Shown here one piece after another: positions 23,176-30,949 of a stretch of 38,665 nt of DNA. The translations under genes and the position numbers were made by a program. Positions within the stretch are counted from its first letter, which is position 1; every line of letters begins with the position of its first letter. The notes below the pieces were generated by a model. It searched no databases. It saw only the letters and a list, made by a program, of their open reading frames with translations, and was not told where the DNA came from. This DNA is from an uncultured Cytophagaceae bacterium (GTDB taxonomy: Bacteria; Bacteroidota; Bacteroidia; Cytophagales; Spirosomataceae), in assembly GCA_903898715.1 (NCBI GenBank), contig CAIUGL010000133.1, positions 1-38,665 of the forward strand, written 5' to 3'.

Positions 23176-23639
23176 GTACTCCAGAAGAAAGATTTGCGGC
23201 CTTAGGCCTTGTTTTACCTCCCGCTCCTAAACCTTTGGGCGTTTACAAGCCCGGTTTGCAGGTAGGGGAATTTTATTATGTTTCCGGACACGGACCTGTA
23301 TTGCCGGATGCATCCTTGATTATTGGTCGGATCGGTGCCGAAATGGATATTGAGGCGGGGAAATTAGCGGCCCAACAAGTTGGACTGACGATATTGGCGA
23401 CGCTAAAGGCTCAATTGGGCTCATTGAATCGCATAAAACGTGTCATTAAAGTATTAGGCATGGTCAATGCGACGGATGATTTTTTGCGTCACCCTTATGT
23501 GATTAATGGCTGTTCGGAATTGTTTGCTAAAGTTTGGGGTGAGGAAAATGGCATCGGTGTTCGTTCCGCAGTGGGGATGGGAACGCTGCCAGATAATATT
23601 CCGGTGGAGATTGAGGCGATGTTTGAGCTAGACAGTTAA
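23172..23639 (+). CDS. RidA/YjgF-family protein
   Basis: A 155-residue member of the YjgF/YER057c/UK114 superfamily, longer than canonical RidA (about 128). It starts with an added E-R-F-A-A-L-G-L-V-L-P-P-A-P stretch typical of the longer subgroup. The C-terminal V-R-S-A-V-G-M-G-T-L-P-D-N-I-P-V-E-I-E-A block carries the subgroup's arginine and ends in the family's V-E-I-E motif. Canonical RidA deaminates reactive enamines and imines; function in this subgroup is uncertain. It is translationally coupled to the glucosidase gene by ATGA (23172-23175). Its stop lies inside a long hairpin. Confidence 0.85.
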   Translation: MSTPEERFAALGLVLPPAPKPLGVYKPGLQVGEFYYVSGHGPVLPDASLIIGRIGAEMDIEAGKLAAQQVGLTILATLKAQLGSLNRIKRVIKVLGMVNATDDFLRHPYVINGCSELFAKVWGEENGIGVRSAVGMGTLPDNIPVEIEAMFELDS

Positions 23640-23666
23640 AGTGATACATCACGTTTAACTGTCTAG
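23628..23666 (+). terminator. Long hairpin spanning the ridA-like stop codon
   Basis: Arms CTAGACAGTTAAA (23628-23640) and TTTAACTGTCTAG (23654-23666) are perfectly complementary, and the centre GTGAT-AC-ATCAC extends the stem with one bulged G. The stop TAA at 23637-23639 is within the left arm. There is no T-run, so it may be a 3'-end-stabilising or transposition-derived palindrome rather than a classic terminator. Confidence 0.6.
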
Positions 23667-23695
23667 CAGTCGCTAGTCATTAGTCGCTAGTCTCT
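23661..23695. repeat. Heptamer-periodic array after the ridA-like gene
   Basis: Five units in exact 7-bp phase: GTCTAGC, AGTCGCT, AGTCATT, AGTCGCT, AGTCTCT. The last unit runs straight into a CTTTGGCAA palindrome. Confidence 0.8.
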
Positions 23696-23893
23696 TTGGC
23701 AATCCTTTCAGGTTTGCCAAAGCGGCTTCGCACTTCGCGTCTTTTTTTTCTTTGGCAAAGCTTACAGCATTGCCAAAGTTTGAGGCGCTTTTCTGCGCCG
23801 ATTTCCTCAGACTTCAGCCTGAGGTTTAATCTCATGTTTAGGAATCGATGCTGCGCATCTCAAACTTTGGCAATCCTAAAAGGTTTGCCAAAG
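23694..23893. repeat. REP/BIME-like composite palindrome cluster B
   Basis: Three 29-nt palindromes CTTTGGCAA-N11-TTGCCAAAG occur at 23694-23722, 23750-23778 and 23865-23893. Between the last two are a GGCGC/GCGCC hairpin (23784-23799), a CCTCAG/CTGAGG hairpin (23805-23824) and GATGC-TGC-GCATC (23847-23859). The outer halves TTGCCAAAGTTTGAG and CTCAAACTTTGGCAA are inverted copies, so 23750-23893 is one composite inverted structure between two convergent genes. Confidence 0.85.
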
Positions 23894-23900
23894 GGCCACA

Positions 23901-23921
23901 GTCCAACGTCTATCGACTAAT
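23901..23921. repeat. Heptamer units across the nadA stop
   Basis: GTCCAAC, GTCTATC and GACTAAT continue the 7-bp phase over the minus-strand stop codon at 23912-23910, so the I-S-R-stop end of NadA lies in repeat-like sequence. Confidence 0.6.
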
Positions 23922-24896
23922 TTCCAGCATCCTTTTCATGGCCTTATAAGCCGGAACGCGGATGGATTCCTCTAAATTGATTTCAGGTAGTTCGTAGTAC
24001 AAAGCATTGTACAACTTCTCCAACGTATTCATTTTCATGTAGGGGCATTCGGAACAAGCACACGTATTTTGCTCGTTGGCTGGTGCAGGAATCAAATGTT
24101 TGTGCGGAACCGCTTGTTTCATTTTGTGCATGATGCCAGCTTCCGTTGCAACGATGAAGGTTGAATTAGGAGATGTCTCTACAAATTTTAGTAGGGCTGT
24201 TGTCGAACCTACGTAATCTGCTTCCTTCAAAATCACTTCCTTACATTCCGGGTGGGCGATCAATAACGCATCCGGATATTCCTTTTTCAAGGTGTTTAAT
24301 TTTTCTAATGAAATGTCGATGTGCACCATGCAAGCGCCTTCCCAAAGAATCAAATCCCGACCGGTTTTATGTGCCACGTAGCGACCTAAATTCGCATCTG
24401 GTGCAAAGATGATCTTACGATCCGCTGGAATAGACTCGACGATTTGTACCGCATTAGATGAGGTACAAATGATGTCGGTCATCGCCTTGATGTCGGCAGA
24501 GCAGTTGATGTACGAAACAACAATCGCATCTGGATGTGCCGCTTTTAACGCTGCAAATTCCGCAACCGGTACCGAATCCGCTAAAGAACATCCCGCGTTG
24601 AAATCAGGAACTACCACTTTTTTTGTAGGGTTCAAGATTTTAGCTGTTTCGCCCATAAAATGAACACCACAAAAGACGATTAAATCGGCCTCTGTTTTTT
24701 CAGCGGCTTGGGACAAACCGAGTGAATCGCCTACATAGTCGGCCAACTCCTGAATCTCGCCATCCACATAGTAATGTGCTAAAATCACCGCGTTTTTCTC
24801 CTTTTTCAGGCGCTGGATTTCTGTAATCAATTCGACACCTTTCGGGGTAGAGCGGGCGATATACCCAACAGCTTGTGCTTCGTCTACTAAATTCAT
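23910..24896 (-). CDS. nadA: Quinolinate synthase
   Basis: Condenses iminoaspartate with dihydroxyacetone phosphate to quinolinate in de novo NAD synthesis, using a [4Fe-4S] cluster. The 328-residue protein has A-H-Y-Y near residue 40, F-C-G-V-H-F-M-G-E-T-A at 75-85, W-E-G-A-C-M-V-H at 185-192 and C-A-C-S-E-C-P-Y-M at 279-287. Probable cluster ligands are C76, C189 and C284. The start ATG overlaps the nadC stop as ATGA (24896-24893), so it is translated after nadC. No nadB (aspartate oxidase) or aspartate dehydrogenase is in the window. The gene ends in I-S-R-stop within heptamer-repeat sequence. Confidence 0.95.
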   Translation of the reverse strand: MNLVDEAQAVGYIARSTPKGVELITEIQRLKKEKNAVILAHYYVDGEIQELADYVGDSLGLSQAAEKTEADLIVFCGVHFMGETAKILNPTKKVVVPDFNAGCSLADSVPVAEFAALKAAHPDAIVVSYINCSADIKAMTDIICTSSNAVQIVESIPADRKIIFAPDANLGRYVAHKTGRDLILWEGACMVHIDISLEKLNTLKKEYPDALLIAHPECKEVILKEADYVGSTTALLKFVETSPNSTFIVATEAGIMHKMKQAVPHKHLIPAPANEQNTCACSECPYMKMNTLEKLYNALYYELPEINLEESIRVPAYKAMKRMLEISR

Positions 24897-25747
24897 TTCG
24901 CTTTAAGGCTAAGGTCTAAACTTTTCATTTGGTGCGTAAGGGCACCTACCGAGATATAATCAACGCCTGTTTCACCATAGGCGCGTAGTGTAGTTTCATT
25001 GATTCCGCCGGAGGCTTCGGTGACGAACCGACCGTCAATTTTTCGGATGGCGGCGCGGAGGCGTTCCGGACTAAAGTTGTCGAGCATGATTCGTTGCACA
25101 CCACCGATGGCCAAAACCTCATCTAATTCTGCTTCATTGCGCACTTCGATTTCAACTGGGAGTGGATTAGGTAATTGCGCATTGTAAGCGAATGCTTTTT
25201 CTAACGCATCTTTTATCCCACCTGCAAAATCAACATGGTTATCTTTAATAAGAATCATGTCAAATAAACCATAGCGGTGATTCACCGCTCCACCAATCTT
25301 GCAGGCCCATTTTTCCGCCAAACGGAAGTTGGGCGTCGTCTTGCGCGTATCCAATAATTTGGCCCGTGTACCTTCCAATATTTGTACCATAGAACGCGTT
25401 TTGGTCGCTATCCCCGACATGCGCTGCATGCAGTTTAATACCAAACGCTCCGCTTTTAGAATGGATTGAGAGGAACCAGAAACCTCTAAAACGATTTGGC
25501 CTGGTTCGATCCATGTACCATCCTGAATGAATACATTAACTTGTAAAGCCGGATCTACTTCCTTGAAAATCAGCAGAGATAATTCCACACCGGCCATTAC
25601 CCCTCGGTCCTTCACAAGCAATTGAGCCGCCCCTTTTGCATCTGCAGGAACGGTGGACAACGAAGTGTGATCTCCGGATCCGATATCCTCAGCTAAAGCC
25701 GATTGGATAAATGCATGTAGATAGGATGGTTCTAAATAATTGAACAT
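24893..25747 (-). CDS. nadC: Nicotinate-nucleotide pyrophosphorylase (carboxylating)
   Basis: Quinolinate phosphoribosyltransferase converts quinolinate and PRPP to nicotinate mononucleotide, PPi and CO2. The protein is 284 residues from the ATG at 25747. It shows A-E-D-I-G-S-G-D-H-T-S near residue 18, L-N-C-M-Q-R-M-S-G-I-A-T, the substrate loop D-T-R-K-T-T-P-N-F-R and I-K-D-N-H, and the late E-A-S-G-G-I motif. A TAAATTTG promoter element at 25773-25766 lies between the chosen ATG and the longer frame start at 25786, so the longer start is excluded. It precedes nadA with a 4-base overlap, giving a nadC-nadA operon. Confidence 0.95.
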   Translation of the reverse strand: MFNYLEPSYLHAFIQSALAEDIGSGDHTSLSTVPADAKGAAQLLVKDRGVMAGVELSLLIFKEVDPALQVNVFIQDGTWIEPGQIVLEVSGSSQSILKAERLVLNCMQRMSGIATKTRSMVQILEGTRAKLLDTRKTTPNFRLAEKWACKIGGAVNHRYGLFDMILIKDNHVDFAGGIKDALEKAFAYNAQLPNPLPVEIEVRNEAELDEVLAIGGVQRIMLDNFSPERLRAAIRKIDGRFVTEASGGINETTLRAYGETGVDYISVGALTHQMKSLDLSLKAK

Positions 25748-25765
25748 GGTATGATTTTGGAGAGG

Positions 25766-25773
25766 CAAATTTA
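25766..25773 (-). promoter_or_regulatory. -7 promoter element for nadCA
   Basis: TAAATTTG, an exact TAnnTTTG match, lies 18 bases before the nadC ATG. Confidence 0.6.
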
Positions 25774-25813
25774 CGAAAATTCCCATCGGAATTGATTTCT
25801 GAGAAAATTATCC

Positions 25814-25821
25814 TATTTTTG
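25814..25821 (+). promoter_or_regulatory. -7 promoter element for the small secreted protein gene
   Basis: TATTTTTG is an exact TAnnTTTG match nine bases before the ATG at 25831, giving a very short or no leader. It excludes the upstream in-frame ATG at 25792. Confidence 0.6.
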
Positions 25822-25830
25822 CTCCCTATC

Positions 25831-26157
25831 ATGCAAAAGAAGGTTCAGTTTTTTCATTTGATTTTGTTTATGCCCGTGCTTTTTTGGCTCGTGGCAAAGC
25901 CAATTTCCTTGGTAAAAGCAGATGATGCGCAGGTAAAAACAGAAAAACATCAAAAGACGTTCCAGGTAGCTGAGCAACATGTATACCAGGTAAGCTCTAG
26001 CACGAATGTTGATTTTCCACAAGATTTTGTCTTCCCGAGTGTTCAGATTTTCTCGGCGCAAGCTCCTCAATTAGCGATTAAATTGCCGTCTGTTATTCAT
26101 CGGACGCAGTTTATGCGCATCTTATTAACTCAATTTATAGCCACGCTGGCGCCCTGA
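25831..26157 (+). CDS. Small exported protein upstream of secDF, unknown function
   Basis: The protein is 108 residues from the ATG at 25831. It opens with a basic tip (M-Q-K-K) and a hydrophobic helix over residues 6-26, followed by S-L-V-K-A-D-D, which looks like a signal peptide or membrane anchor. The rest is low-complexity polar sequence with no domain I recognise. It ends in the hydrophobic, basic segment R-T-Q-F-M-R-I-L-L-T-Q-F-I-A-T-L-A-P. It has its own promoter, is divergent from nadC and lies 134 bases upstream of secDF on the same strand. The position and export signal fit a secretion-monitoring leader, but this is inference. It may be an ordinary small envelope protein. Confidence 0.65.
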   Translation: MQKKVQFFHLILFMPVLFWLVAKPISLVKADDAQVKTEKHQKTFQVAEQHVYQVSSSTNVDFPQDFVFPSVQIFSAQAPQLAIKLPSVIHRTQFMRILLTQFIATLAP

Positions 26158-26162
26158 AAGGC

Positions 26163-26253
26163 AGTGGTCAGTGATCAGTTATTAGTGGTCAGTGGTCAGA
26201 AGTCTATTGTCTAACGTCTAACGTCCAATGTCTAACGACCAACGTCCAATTGA
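26163..26253. repeat. Heptamer-periodic array upstream of secDF
   Basis: Thirteen units in exact 7-bp phase. The first five begin AGT (AGTGGTC, AGTGATC, AGTTATT, AGTGGTC, AGTGGTC). The sequence then drifts through AGAAGTC and TATTGTC to TAACGTC, TAACGTC, CAATGTC, TAACGAC, CAACGTC, CAATTGA. It begins five bases after the upstream stop codon and ends 38 bases before the secDF ATG. Confidence 0.9.
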
Positions 26254-26291
26254 ATATTTACAATTTATTATTTACCATTTAATTTAAAATT

Positions 26292-29219
26292 ATGCGTTAC
26301 AAAAGTGCCATTATTTGGCTGTCTACCATTATTTCAGCCCTGTGTATTTTCTTCCTTTCGTTTACGTGGAAGTCAAATCAATTAAAAGAACAAGCTATTA
26401 AGTATGCCACTACTGCCGATGGCAAAGTGGATGCTGCGAAGCGTTTACATTTTATTGATTCCCTTTGGAAGCAACCGGTTTACATCGGATATACATTACA
26501 AGAAGTTACTCAATATGCCTTGCAAAAAGGTCTAGACTTAGAAGGTGGTTTACATGCGGTGTTAGAAGTTTCTCCAGTAGAAATCTTGCGTGCACTTTCA
26601 GGACAATCTAACGATCCAAACTTCGAGAAGGCTTTAGCAGAAGCAAGTGCTGCACAAGCAACTTCGACGTCATCGTTCAACGAGTTGTTTTATGAGGCAT
26701 TCGCTCGTATTGCTCCAAATCAAACTTTGGCTTCTGTATTCTCAAATTCTGTGAATCGTGGAAAAATTTCATCTACGTCTACAGATTCACAAGTGAAGCG
26801 TGTGATTGATGGGGAGATTGACGGTGCGGTGGATCGTGTTTACAAGATTATCCAAGCACGTATTGACAAGTTTGGTGTTGCAAATCCAAACATCCAACGT
26901 TTACCAGGATCTAACCGTATTCAAGTTGAATTACCAGGTGTTGAGAATCCTGAGCGGGCACGTAAATTATTATCAGGTGCAGCGAAATTAGAATTCGTAG
27001 AGTGTTATGAATTGAACGAATACGGTGGAGGTTTAAATGCCTTAGGTGCTATTTTAGATCGTGAAGCAAAAGCACCAGCAGTAGCAGCAACAGCAGCAAC
27101 TCCAGCAGCGAAAGATACGACTGCAAATGCATTGGCGTCTCAATTAGCAGCTCCAGCGAAAGATTCAGCTGGTAAAGCAAAAGCGGATACGAGTACAGGT
27201 TCAGCTTTGTCGAAATTATTCGTTCAAACTGGAAACGGTATTGGTGTATATGTAAAAGATACAGCGCGTGTGAACGCTTTATTCCGTCGTGCGGATGTGA
27301 GAGCATTCTTCCCAGCAAATTTAAAGTTTGCTTGGGCGGCTAAAGGAATTCCGGCAACGAACGGAGATGAGATTTTATCTTTAGAAGCATTGAAGCAAGC
27401 GGAAGGCCAAAAGGCTCCATTGGAAGGTGATGTCATCACAGATGCGGCACAAGATTTTGACCAAACAGGTCGTGCGGAAGTAACCATGTCCATGAACGGA
27501 ACAGGTGCACGTATTTGGAAAAACTTGACAGGTGCGAACATCGGTCGTCGCATTGCAATCGTGCTAGACGGTTATGTGTATTCAGCTCCGGTTATCAACG
27601 GTGAGATTCCAGGTGGTCGTTCTTCGATCTCAGGTAGCTTCACGGTTGAGGAGGCAAAAGATTTAGCCAACGTATTGAAGGCGGGTAAATTACCAGCTCC
27701 AACGCGTATCGTGGAAGATGCATTCGTAGGTCCATCCTTGGGAGCGGAGGCAATTAACCAAGGCTACATGTCGATGTTATTAGGCTTGGTATTAGTAATT
27801 GTGTTCATGGTAGGTTACTATGGATCTCCAGGTTGGATGGCTAATTTGGCCTTATTCTTCAACGTATTCTTTATTGCAGGCGTATTGGTTCAAATCCAAG
27901 CAGCTTTGACTTTACCAGGTATTGCAGGTATCGTGTTGACCTTAGGTATGGCGGTGGATGCCAACGTACTTATTAATGAGCGTATTCGTGAAGAATTACG
28001 TGCTGGTAAAGGGTTGTTGGACGCCATCAATATGGGATATGAAAAAGCGTTAAGTGCGATTTTGGATGGTAACATCACGACGATTTTGATTGGTGTTATC
28101 TTAATTATTTTCGGATCAGGTTCGGTAAAAGGATTTGGTGTAACACTTTGTATTGGTTTGGTTACGTCGGTATTTACAGCCGTATATATTTCACACATCC
28201 TTGTAGAGTGGATGGCAAAACGTGCAATCAAAGCGGGTAAGGAGAAGGATATGACGTTTGAGACATTTATCTCACGTGATTTGTTCAAAGGCATGAATTT
28301 TGATTTCATTGGAAAGCGTAAGTATTCATACTGGTTCTCTTGGGGATTAATTGCTGCAGGAGCGATTGTCGTATTTATGCAAGGTGGTTTCAACTTGGGT
28401 GTTGACTTTAAAGGAGGTCGTTCGTATGTCGTTGAGTTTACTCAAGCGGTGCCTACAGACAAAGTGAAGGAAGCTTTGGCAGATGATTTCGGAGGAAAAG
28501 GTGTTGAGGTGAAGACTTTCAACGGTGACACGAAATTGAAAGTAACTACATCTTACTTAGTTGAAGATGAGTCAATCACTGCGAATAACACGGTGCGTAC
28601 GGCATTGGAAACTGGATTGAAAGATTTCGCATCAGCAGCGCCTAAAGTTGTTTCTGAATCGAAAGTGGGTGCGACCGTTGCGGATGATATTTTGATGCAA
28701 TCTTTTGTATCAATCTTCTATGCATTGATTGCCATCTTTATTTACATCTTGATTCGTTTCCGTAAATGGCAATATTCATTGGGCGGTATTGTTGCCTTGT
28801 TACACGATACATTAGTGGTATTGGGTATGGTGGGTATTGTTCGTTTATTTGGTTTCGAATTAGAAGTTGACCAAGTATTCATCGCAGCGGTATTGACAGT
28901 GATCGGTTATTCAATTAATGATACGGTGGTTGTATTTGACCGTATTCGTGAGGAGATTGGTGTAAATCCAGATTTAGGTAATAAAGCCTTAATGATTAAG
29001 ACGATTAATGAGTCGATTAACCACACGATGTCACGTACGGTGATGACGGCAACAACGGTATTCTTAGTAGTAACGGTGTTGTTGATCTTCGGAGGTGATG
29101 TATTACGTGGCTTCTCGTTTGCGATGTTTATCGGGGTTGTATTTGGGGCATATTCGTCTATTTTTGTGGCGGCGCCTATTGTAATTGACTTAGGAACATC
29201 ATCTAAACCAAAGAAATAA
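26292..29219 (+). CDS. secDF: Fused protein translocase subunit SecDF
   Basis: Inner-membrane, proton-driven accessory of the Sec translocon that helps pull exported proteins through. At 975 residues it fuses SecD (about 1-650) and SecF (about 670-970), as is common in Bacteroidota. Visible marks are an N-terminal membrane helix, the P1 domain with G-L-D-L-E-G-G-L-H, the SecD TM4 motif G-M-A-V-D-A-N-V-L-I near 551-560, then V-D-F-K-G-G-R and the SecF motif S-I-N-D-T-V-V-V-F-D-R-I-R-E-E near 870. An Ala/Thr/Lys-rich linker (about 257-300) interrupts the periplasmic part. The codons look strongly biased, as in a well-expressed gene. A hairpin terminator follows. Confidence 0.97.
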   Translation: MRYKSAIIWLSTIISALCIFFLSFTWKSNQLKEQAIKYATTADGKVDAAKRLHFIDSLWKQPVYIGYTLQEVTQYALQKGLDLEGGLHAVLEVSPVEILRALSGQSNDPNFEKALAEASAAQATSTSSFNELFYEAFARIAPNQTLASVFSNSVNRGKISSTSTDSQVKRVIDGEIDGAVDRVYKIIQARIDKFGVANPNIQRLPGSNRIQVELPGVENPERARKLLSGAAKLEFVECYELNEYGGGLNALGAILDREAKAPAVAATAATPAAKDTTANALASQLAAPAKDSAGKAKADTSTGSALSKLFVQTGNGIGVYVKDTARVNALFRRADVRAFFPANLKFAWAAKGIPATNGDEILSLEALKQAEGQKAPLEGDVITDAAQDFDQTGRAEVTMSMNGTGARIWKNLTGANIGRRIAIVLDGYVYSAPVINGEIPGGRSSISGSFTVEEAKDLANVLKAGKLPAPTRIVEDAFVGPSLGAEAINQGYMSMLLGLVLVIVFMVGYYGSPGWMANLALFFNVFFIAGVLVQIQAALTLPGIAGIVLTLGMAVDANVLINERIREELRAGKGLLDAINMGYEKALSAILDGNITTILIGVILIIFGSGSVKGFGVTLCIGLVTSVFTAVYISHILVEWMAKRAIKAGKEKDMTFETFISRDLFKGMNFDFIGKRKYSYWFSWGLIAAGAIVVFMQGGFNLGVDFKGGRSYVVEFTQAVPTDKVKEALADDFGGKGVEVKTFNGDTKLKVTTSYLVEDESITANNTVRTALETGLKDFASAAPKVVSESKVGATVADDILMQSFVSIFYALIAIFIYILIRFRKWQYSLGGIVALLHDTLVVLGMVGIVRLFGFELEVDQVFIAAVLTVIGYSINDTVVVFDRIREEIGVNPDLGNKALMIKTINESINHTMSRTVMTATTVFLVVTVLLIFGGDVLRGFSFAMFIGVVFGAYSSIFVAAPIVIDLGTSSKPKK

Positions 29220-29225
29220 GGACAT

Positions 29226-29265
29226 ATGCCGGTTGCTTGAAAGAGTGACCGGCATTTTACTTTTT
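29226..29265 (+). terminator. Rho-independent terminator after secDF
   Basis: Arms ATGCCGGT (29226-29233) and ACCGGCAT (29248-29255) enclose a 14-base loop and are followed by a T-rich tail (TTTT then TTTTT). It starts six bases after the secDF stop. Confidence 0.8.
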
Positions 29266-29282
29266 CATTAAATTAATTGACT

Positions 29283-30731
29283 ATGGACAACAGTATTTGG
29301 AGAAAGAAACCCATGCACATGTTTGAGCAAGACATGCAAAAAAGTGAGCTCAAGCGTGTATTGGGAAAATGGAGCCTAACGGCGATTGGTATCGGTGCGA
29401 TTATCGGTGGTGGTGTTTTTGTTTTAACAGGAACAGCAGCCCATTTTCATGCGGGACCAGCGTTAGCGATTTCATTTATTATTGCGGGTATCGGCTGTAT
29501 TTTTGCCGCACTTTGTTATGCTGAATTTGCAGCGATGTTACCGGTAGAAGGTAGTGCATATGCGTATGCGTATGGAACGGTAGGTGAATTATTTGCTTGG
29601 ATTATTGGTTGGGGATTAATCCTCGAATATGCCATGGGAGCGATGACCGTTGCCGTATCGTGGTCTGGTTATTTCAATAAGCTCTTACACCTCTTTGGGA
29701 TTCATTTACCTGCGAATTTAACGAATGACCCCGTGTCATTTGGGGGAGCAGCGGTGAATTTGCCAGCTTTAGTGATTGTCTGGTTTGTGACTTGGATTTT
29801 AGTTCGAGGTATCAAAGAAGCTGCAAGTGCGAATAACTTAATTGTTATTTTGAAAGTAGCCGTGATCTTGTTTGTGATCATTATGGGAGCTTTTTACATC
29901 GATGTGGCGAACTGGACTCCATTCATTCCTGAGGAGACTTTAGTGAAGCATGAGAACGGTGAAATGTTGCCAGCGTATGGATGGGGTGGTATCATCTCGG
30001 GTGCGTCTGCGATTTTCTTCGCTTACATTGGATTTGATGCGGTGTCCACACAAGCGGGTGAGGCGATTAATCCGAAGAAAGATATGCCATTTGCGATCAT
30101 TGCGTCTTTATTGATTTGTACGGTTTTATATATCGCAGTTTCCTTGGTATTAACGGGTATGTTGAATTACAAGGATATCACGGGGGATGCTTTGAAGGCG
30201 CCAGTAGCGTATGCATTTGACGTAGCGGGACAGCCTTGGGCGGTATTCGTGATTACAGCAGCAGCGACGGCAGGTTTGCTTTCGGTGATGTTGGTGATGA
30301 TGTTAGGCCAAACACGTGTCTTCTTAGGCATGGCAAAAGATGGTTTATTGCCAAAGTTCTTCGCTGAGGTTCATCCTACGCTTAAGACTCCTTGGAAATC
30401 GACGATTTTAGTAGGCGCGGTGGTATCGGTTGTTGCAGGTTTCACACCAATTTCTTTATTGGGTGATATGACCAGTTTTGGTACACTATTTGCCTTTACG
30501 ATGGTTTGTTTAGCGGTATGGATTTTGCGTTTCCGTGATCCGAATCGTGATCGTCCATTCAAGGTTTCTGGGTTAAACATTGTGGCTCCTTTGGGAATCC
30601 TTGTGAATACCTTTTTGATTTTAAATTTAGGTCGGACAGCACAGGTCTTCGCATTAGCGTGGTTGGTGTTCGGTTTAGTGGTCTACTTCTTGTACGGCCG
30701 ACCGAAGTCGCACTTGAATACGAGAGAGTAA
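29283..30731 (+). CDS. APC-superfamily amino-acid permease (cationic amino-acid transporter type)
   Basis: A 482-residue inner-membrane transporter with about 12 hydrophobic helices. The N-terminal motif G-I-G-A-I-I-G-G-G-V-F-V-L-T-G near residue 36 is the substrate/ion-binding unwound helix 1 of APC transporters, and A-Y-I-G-F-D-A-V-S-T is in helix 6. The closest family by memory is the CAT/YfnA group. Substrate amino acid not determined. The start is the ATG at 29283; the in-frame TTG at 29277 is less likely. It sits between the secDF terminator and its own strong terminator, so it is probably a single-gene transcript. Confidence 0.9.
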   Translation: MDNSIWRKKPMHMFEQDMQKSELKRVLGKWSLTAIGIGAIIGGGVFVLTGTAAHFHAGPALAISFIIAGIGCIFAALCYAEFAAMLPVEGSAYAYAYGTVGELFAWIIGWGLILEYAMGAMTVAVSWSGYFNKLLHLFGIHLPANLTNDPVSFGGAAVNLPALVIVWFVTWILVRGIKEAASANNLIVILKVAVILFVIIMGAFYIDVANWTPFIPEETLVKHENGEMLPAYGWGGIISGASAIFFAYIGFDAVSTQAGEAINPKKDMPFAIIASLLICTVLYIAVSLVLTGMLNYKDITGDALKAPVAYAFDVAGQPWAVFVITAAATAGLLSVMLVMMLGQTRVFLGMAKDGLLPKFFAEVHPTLKTPWKSTILVGAVVSVVAGFTPISLLGDMTSFGTLFAFTMVCLAVWILRFRDPNRDRPFKVSGLNIVAPLGILVNTFLILNLGRTAQVFALAWLVFGLVVYFLYGRPKSHLNTRE

Positions 30732-30733
30732 TG

Positions 30734-30764
30734 AAAAAGCCCCTGATGCAGGGGCTTTTTTTTT
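30734..30764 (+). terminator. Rho-independent terminator after the permease gene
   Basis: Twelve-bp perfect arms AAAAAGCCCCTG (30734-30745) and CAGGGGCTTTTT (30749-30760) enclose the loop ATG and are followed by more T residues. It begins three bases after the stop. The A/T symmetry suggests it could work from either strand. Confidence 0.92.
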
Positions 30765-30770
30765 GTGGGT

Positions 30771-30949
30771 ACTCTTTGGTAAACCTTTGGGGTGTTTTTT
30801 TCTTTGGCGAAGCGCGAAGCCTCTTTGGCAAACCTTTTAGGATTGCCAAAGGTTGAGGCGCTTTTCGCGCCGATTATTTTTGTAGAGACGCGAAGCCCCT
30901 TTGGGCAAAGCGCTCAGCTTTGCCAAAGAGATAAAGGTTTGCCAAAGAG
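30771..30949. repeat. REP/BIME-like composite palindrome cluster C (partly decayed)
   Basis: A 29-nt palindrome CTTTGGCAA-N11-TTGCCAAAG lies at 30823-30851, here in the opposite orientation to its relatives. GGCGC-TTTTC-GCGCC follows at 30857-30871. A second palindrome with one extra G lies at 30899-30928, with half-copies at 30771-30790 and 30935-30949. It fills the space between the permease terminator and the prfC promoter. Confidence 0.8.

Noticed and set aside
23696-23920. Open frame of 74 codons between the ridA-like gene and nadA
   Set aside because: It consists entirely of the palindromic repeats. Similar frames at 30559-30977 and 34898-35146 arise the same way.
26163-26253. CRISPR-like array
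   Set aside because: The period is 7 bp with no spacers or conserved 24-37 bp repeat, and no cas genes are present.
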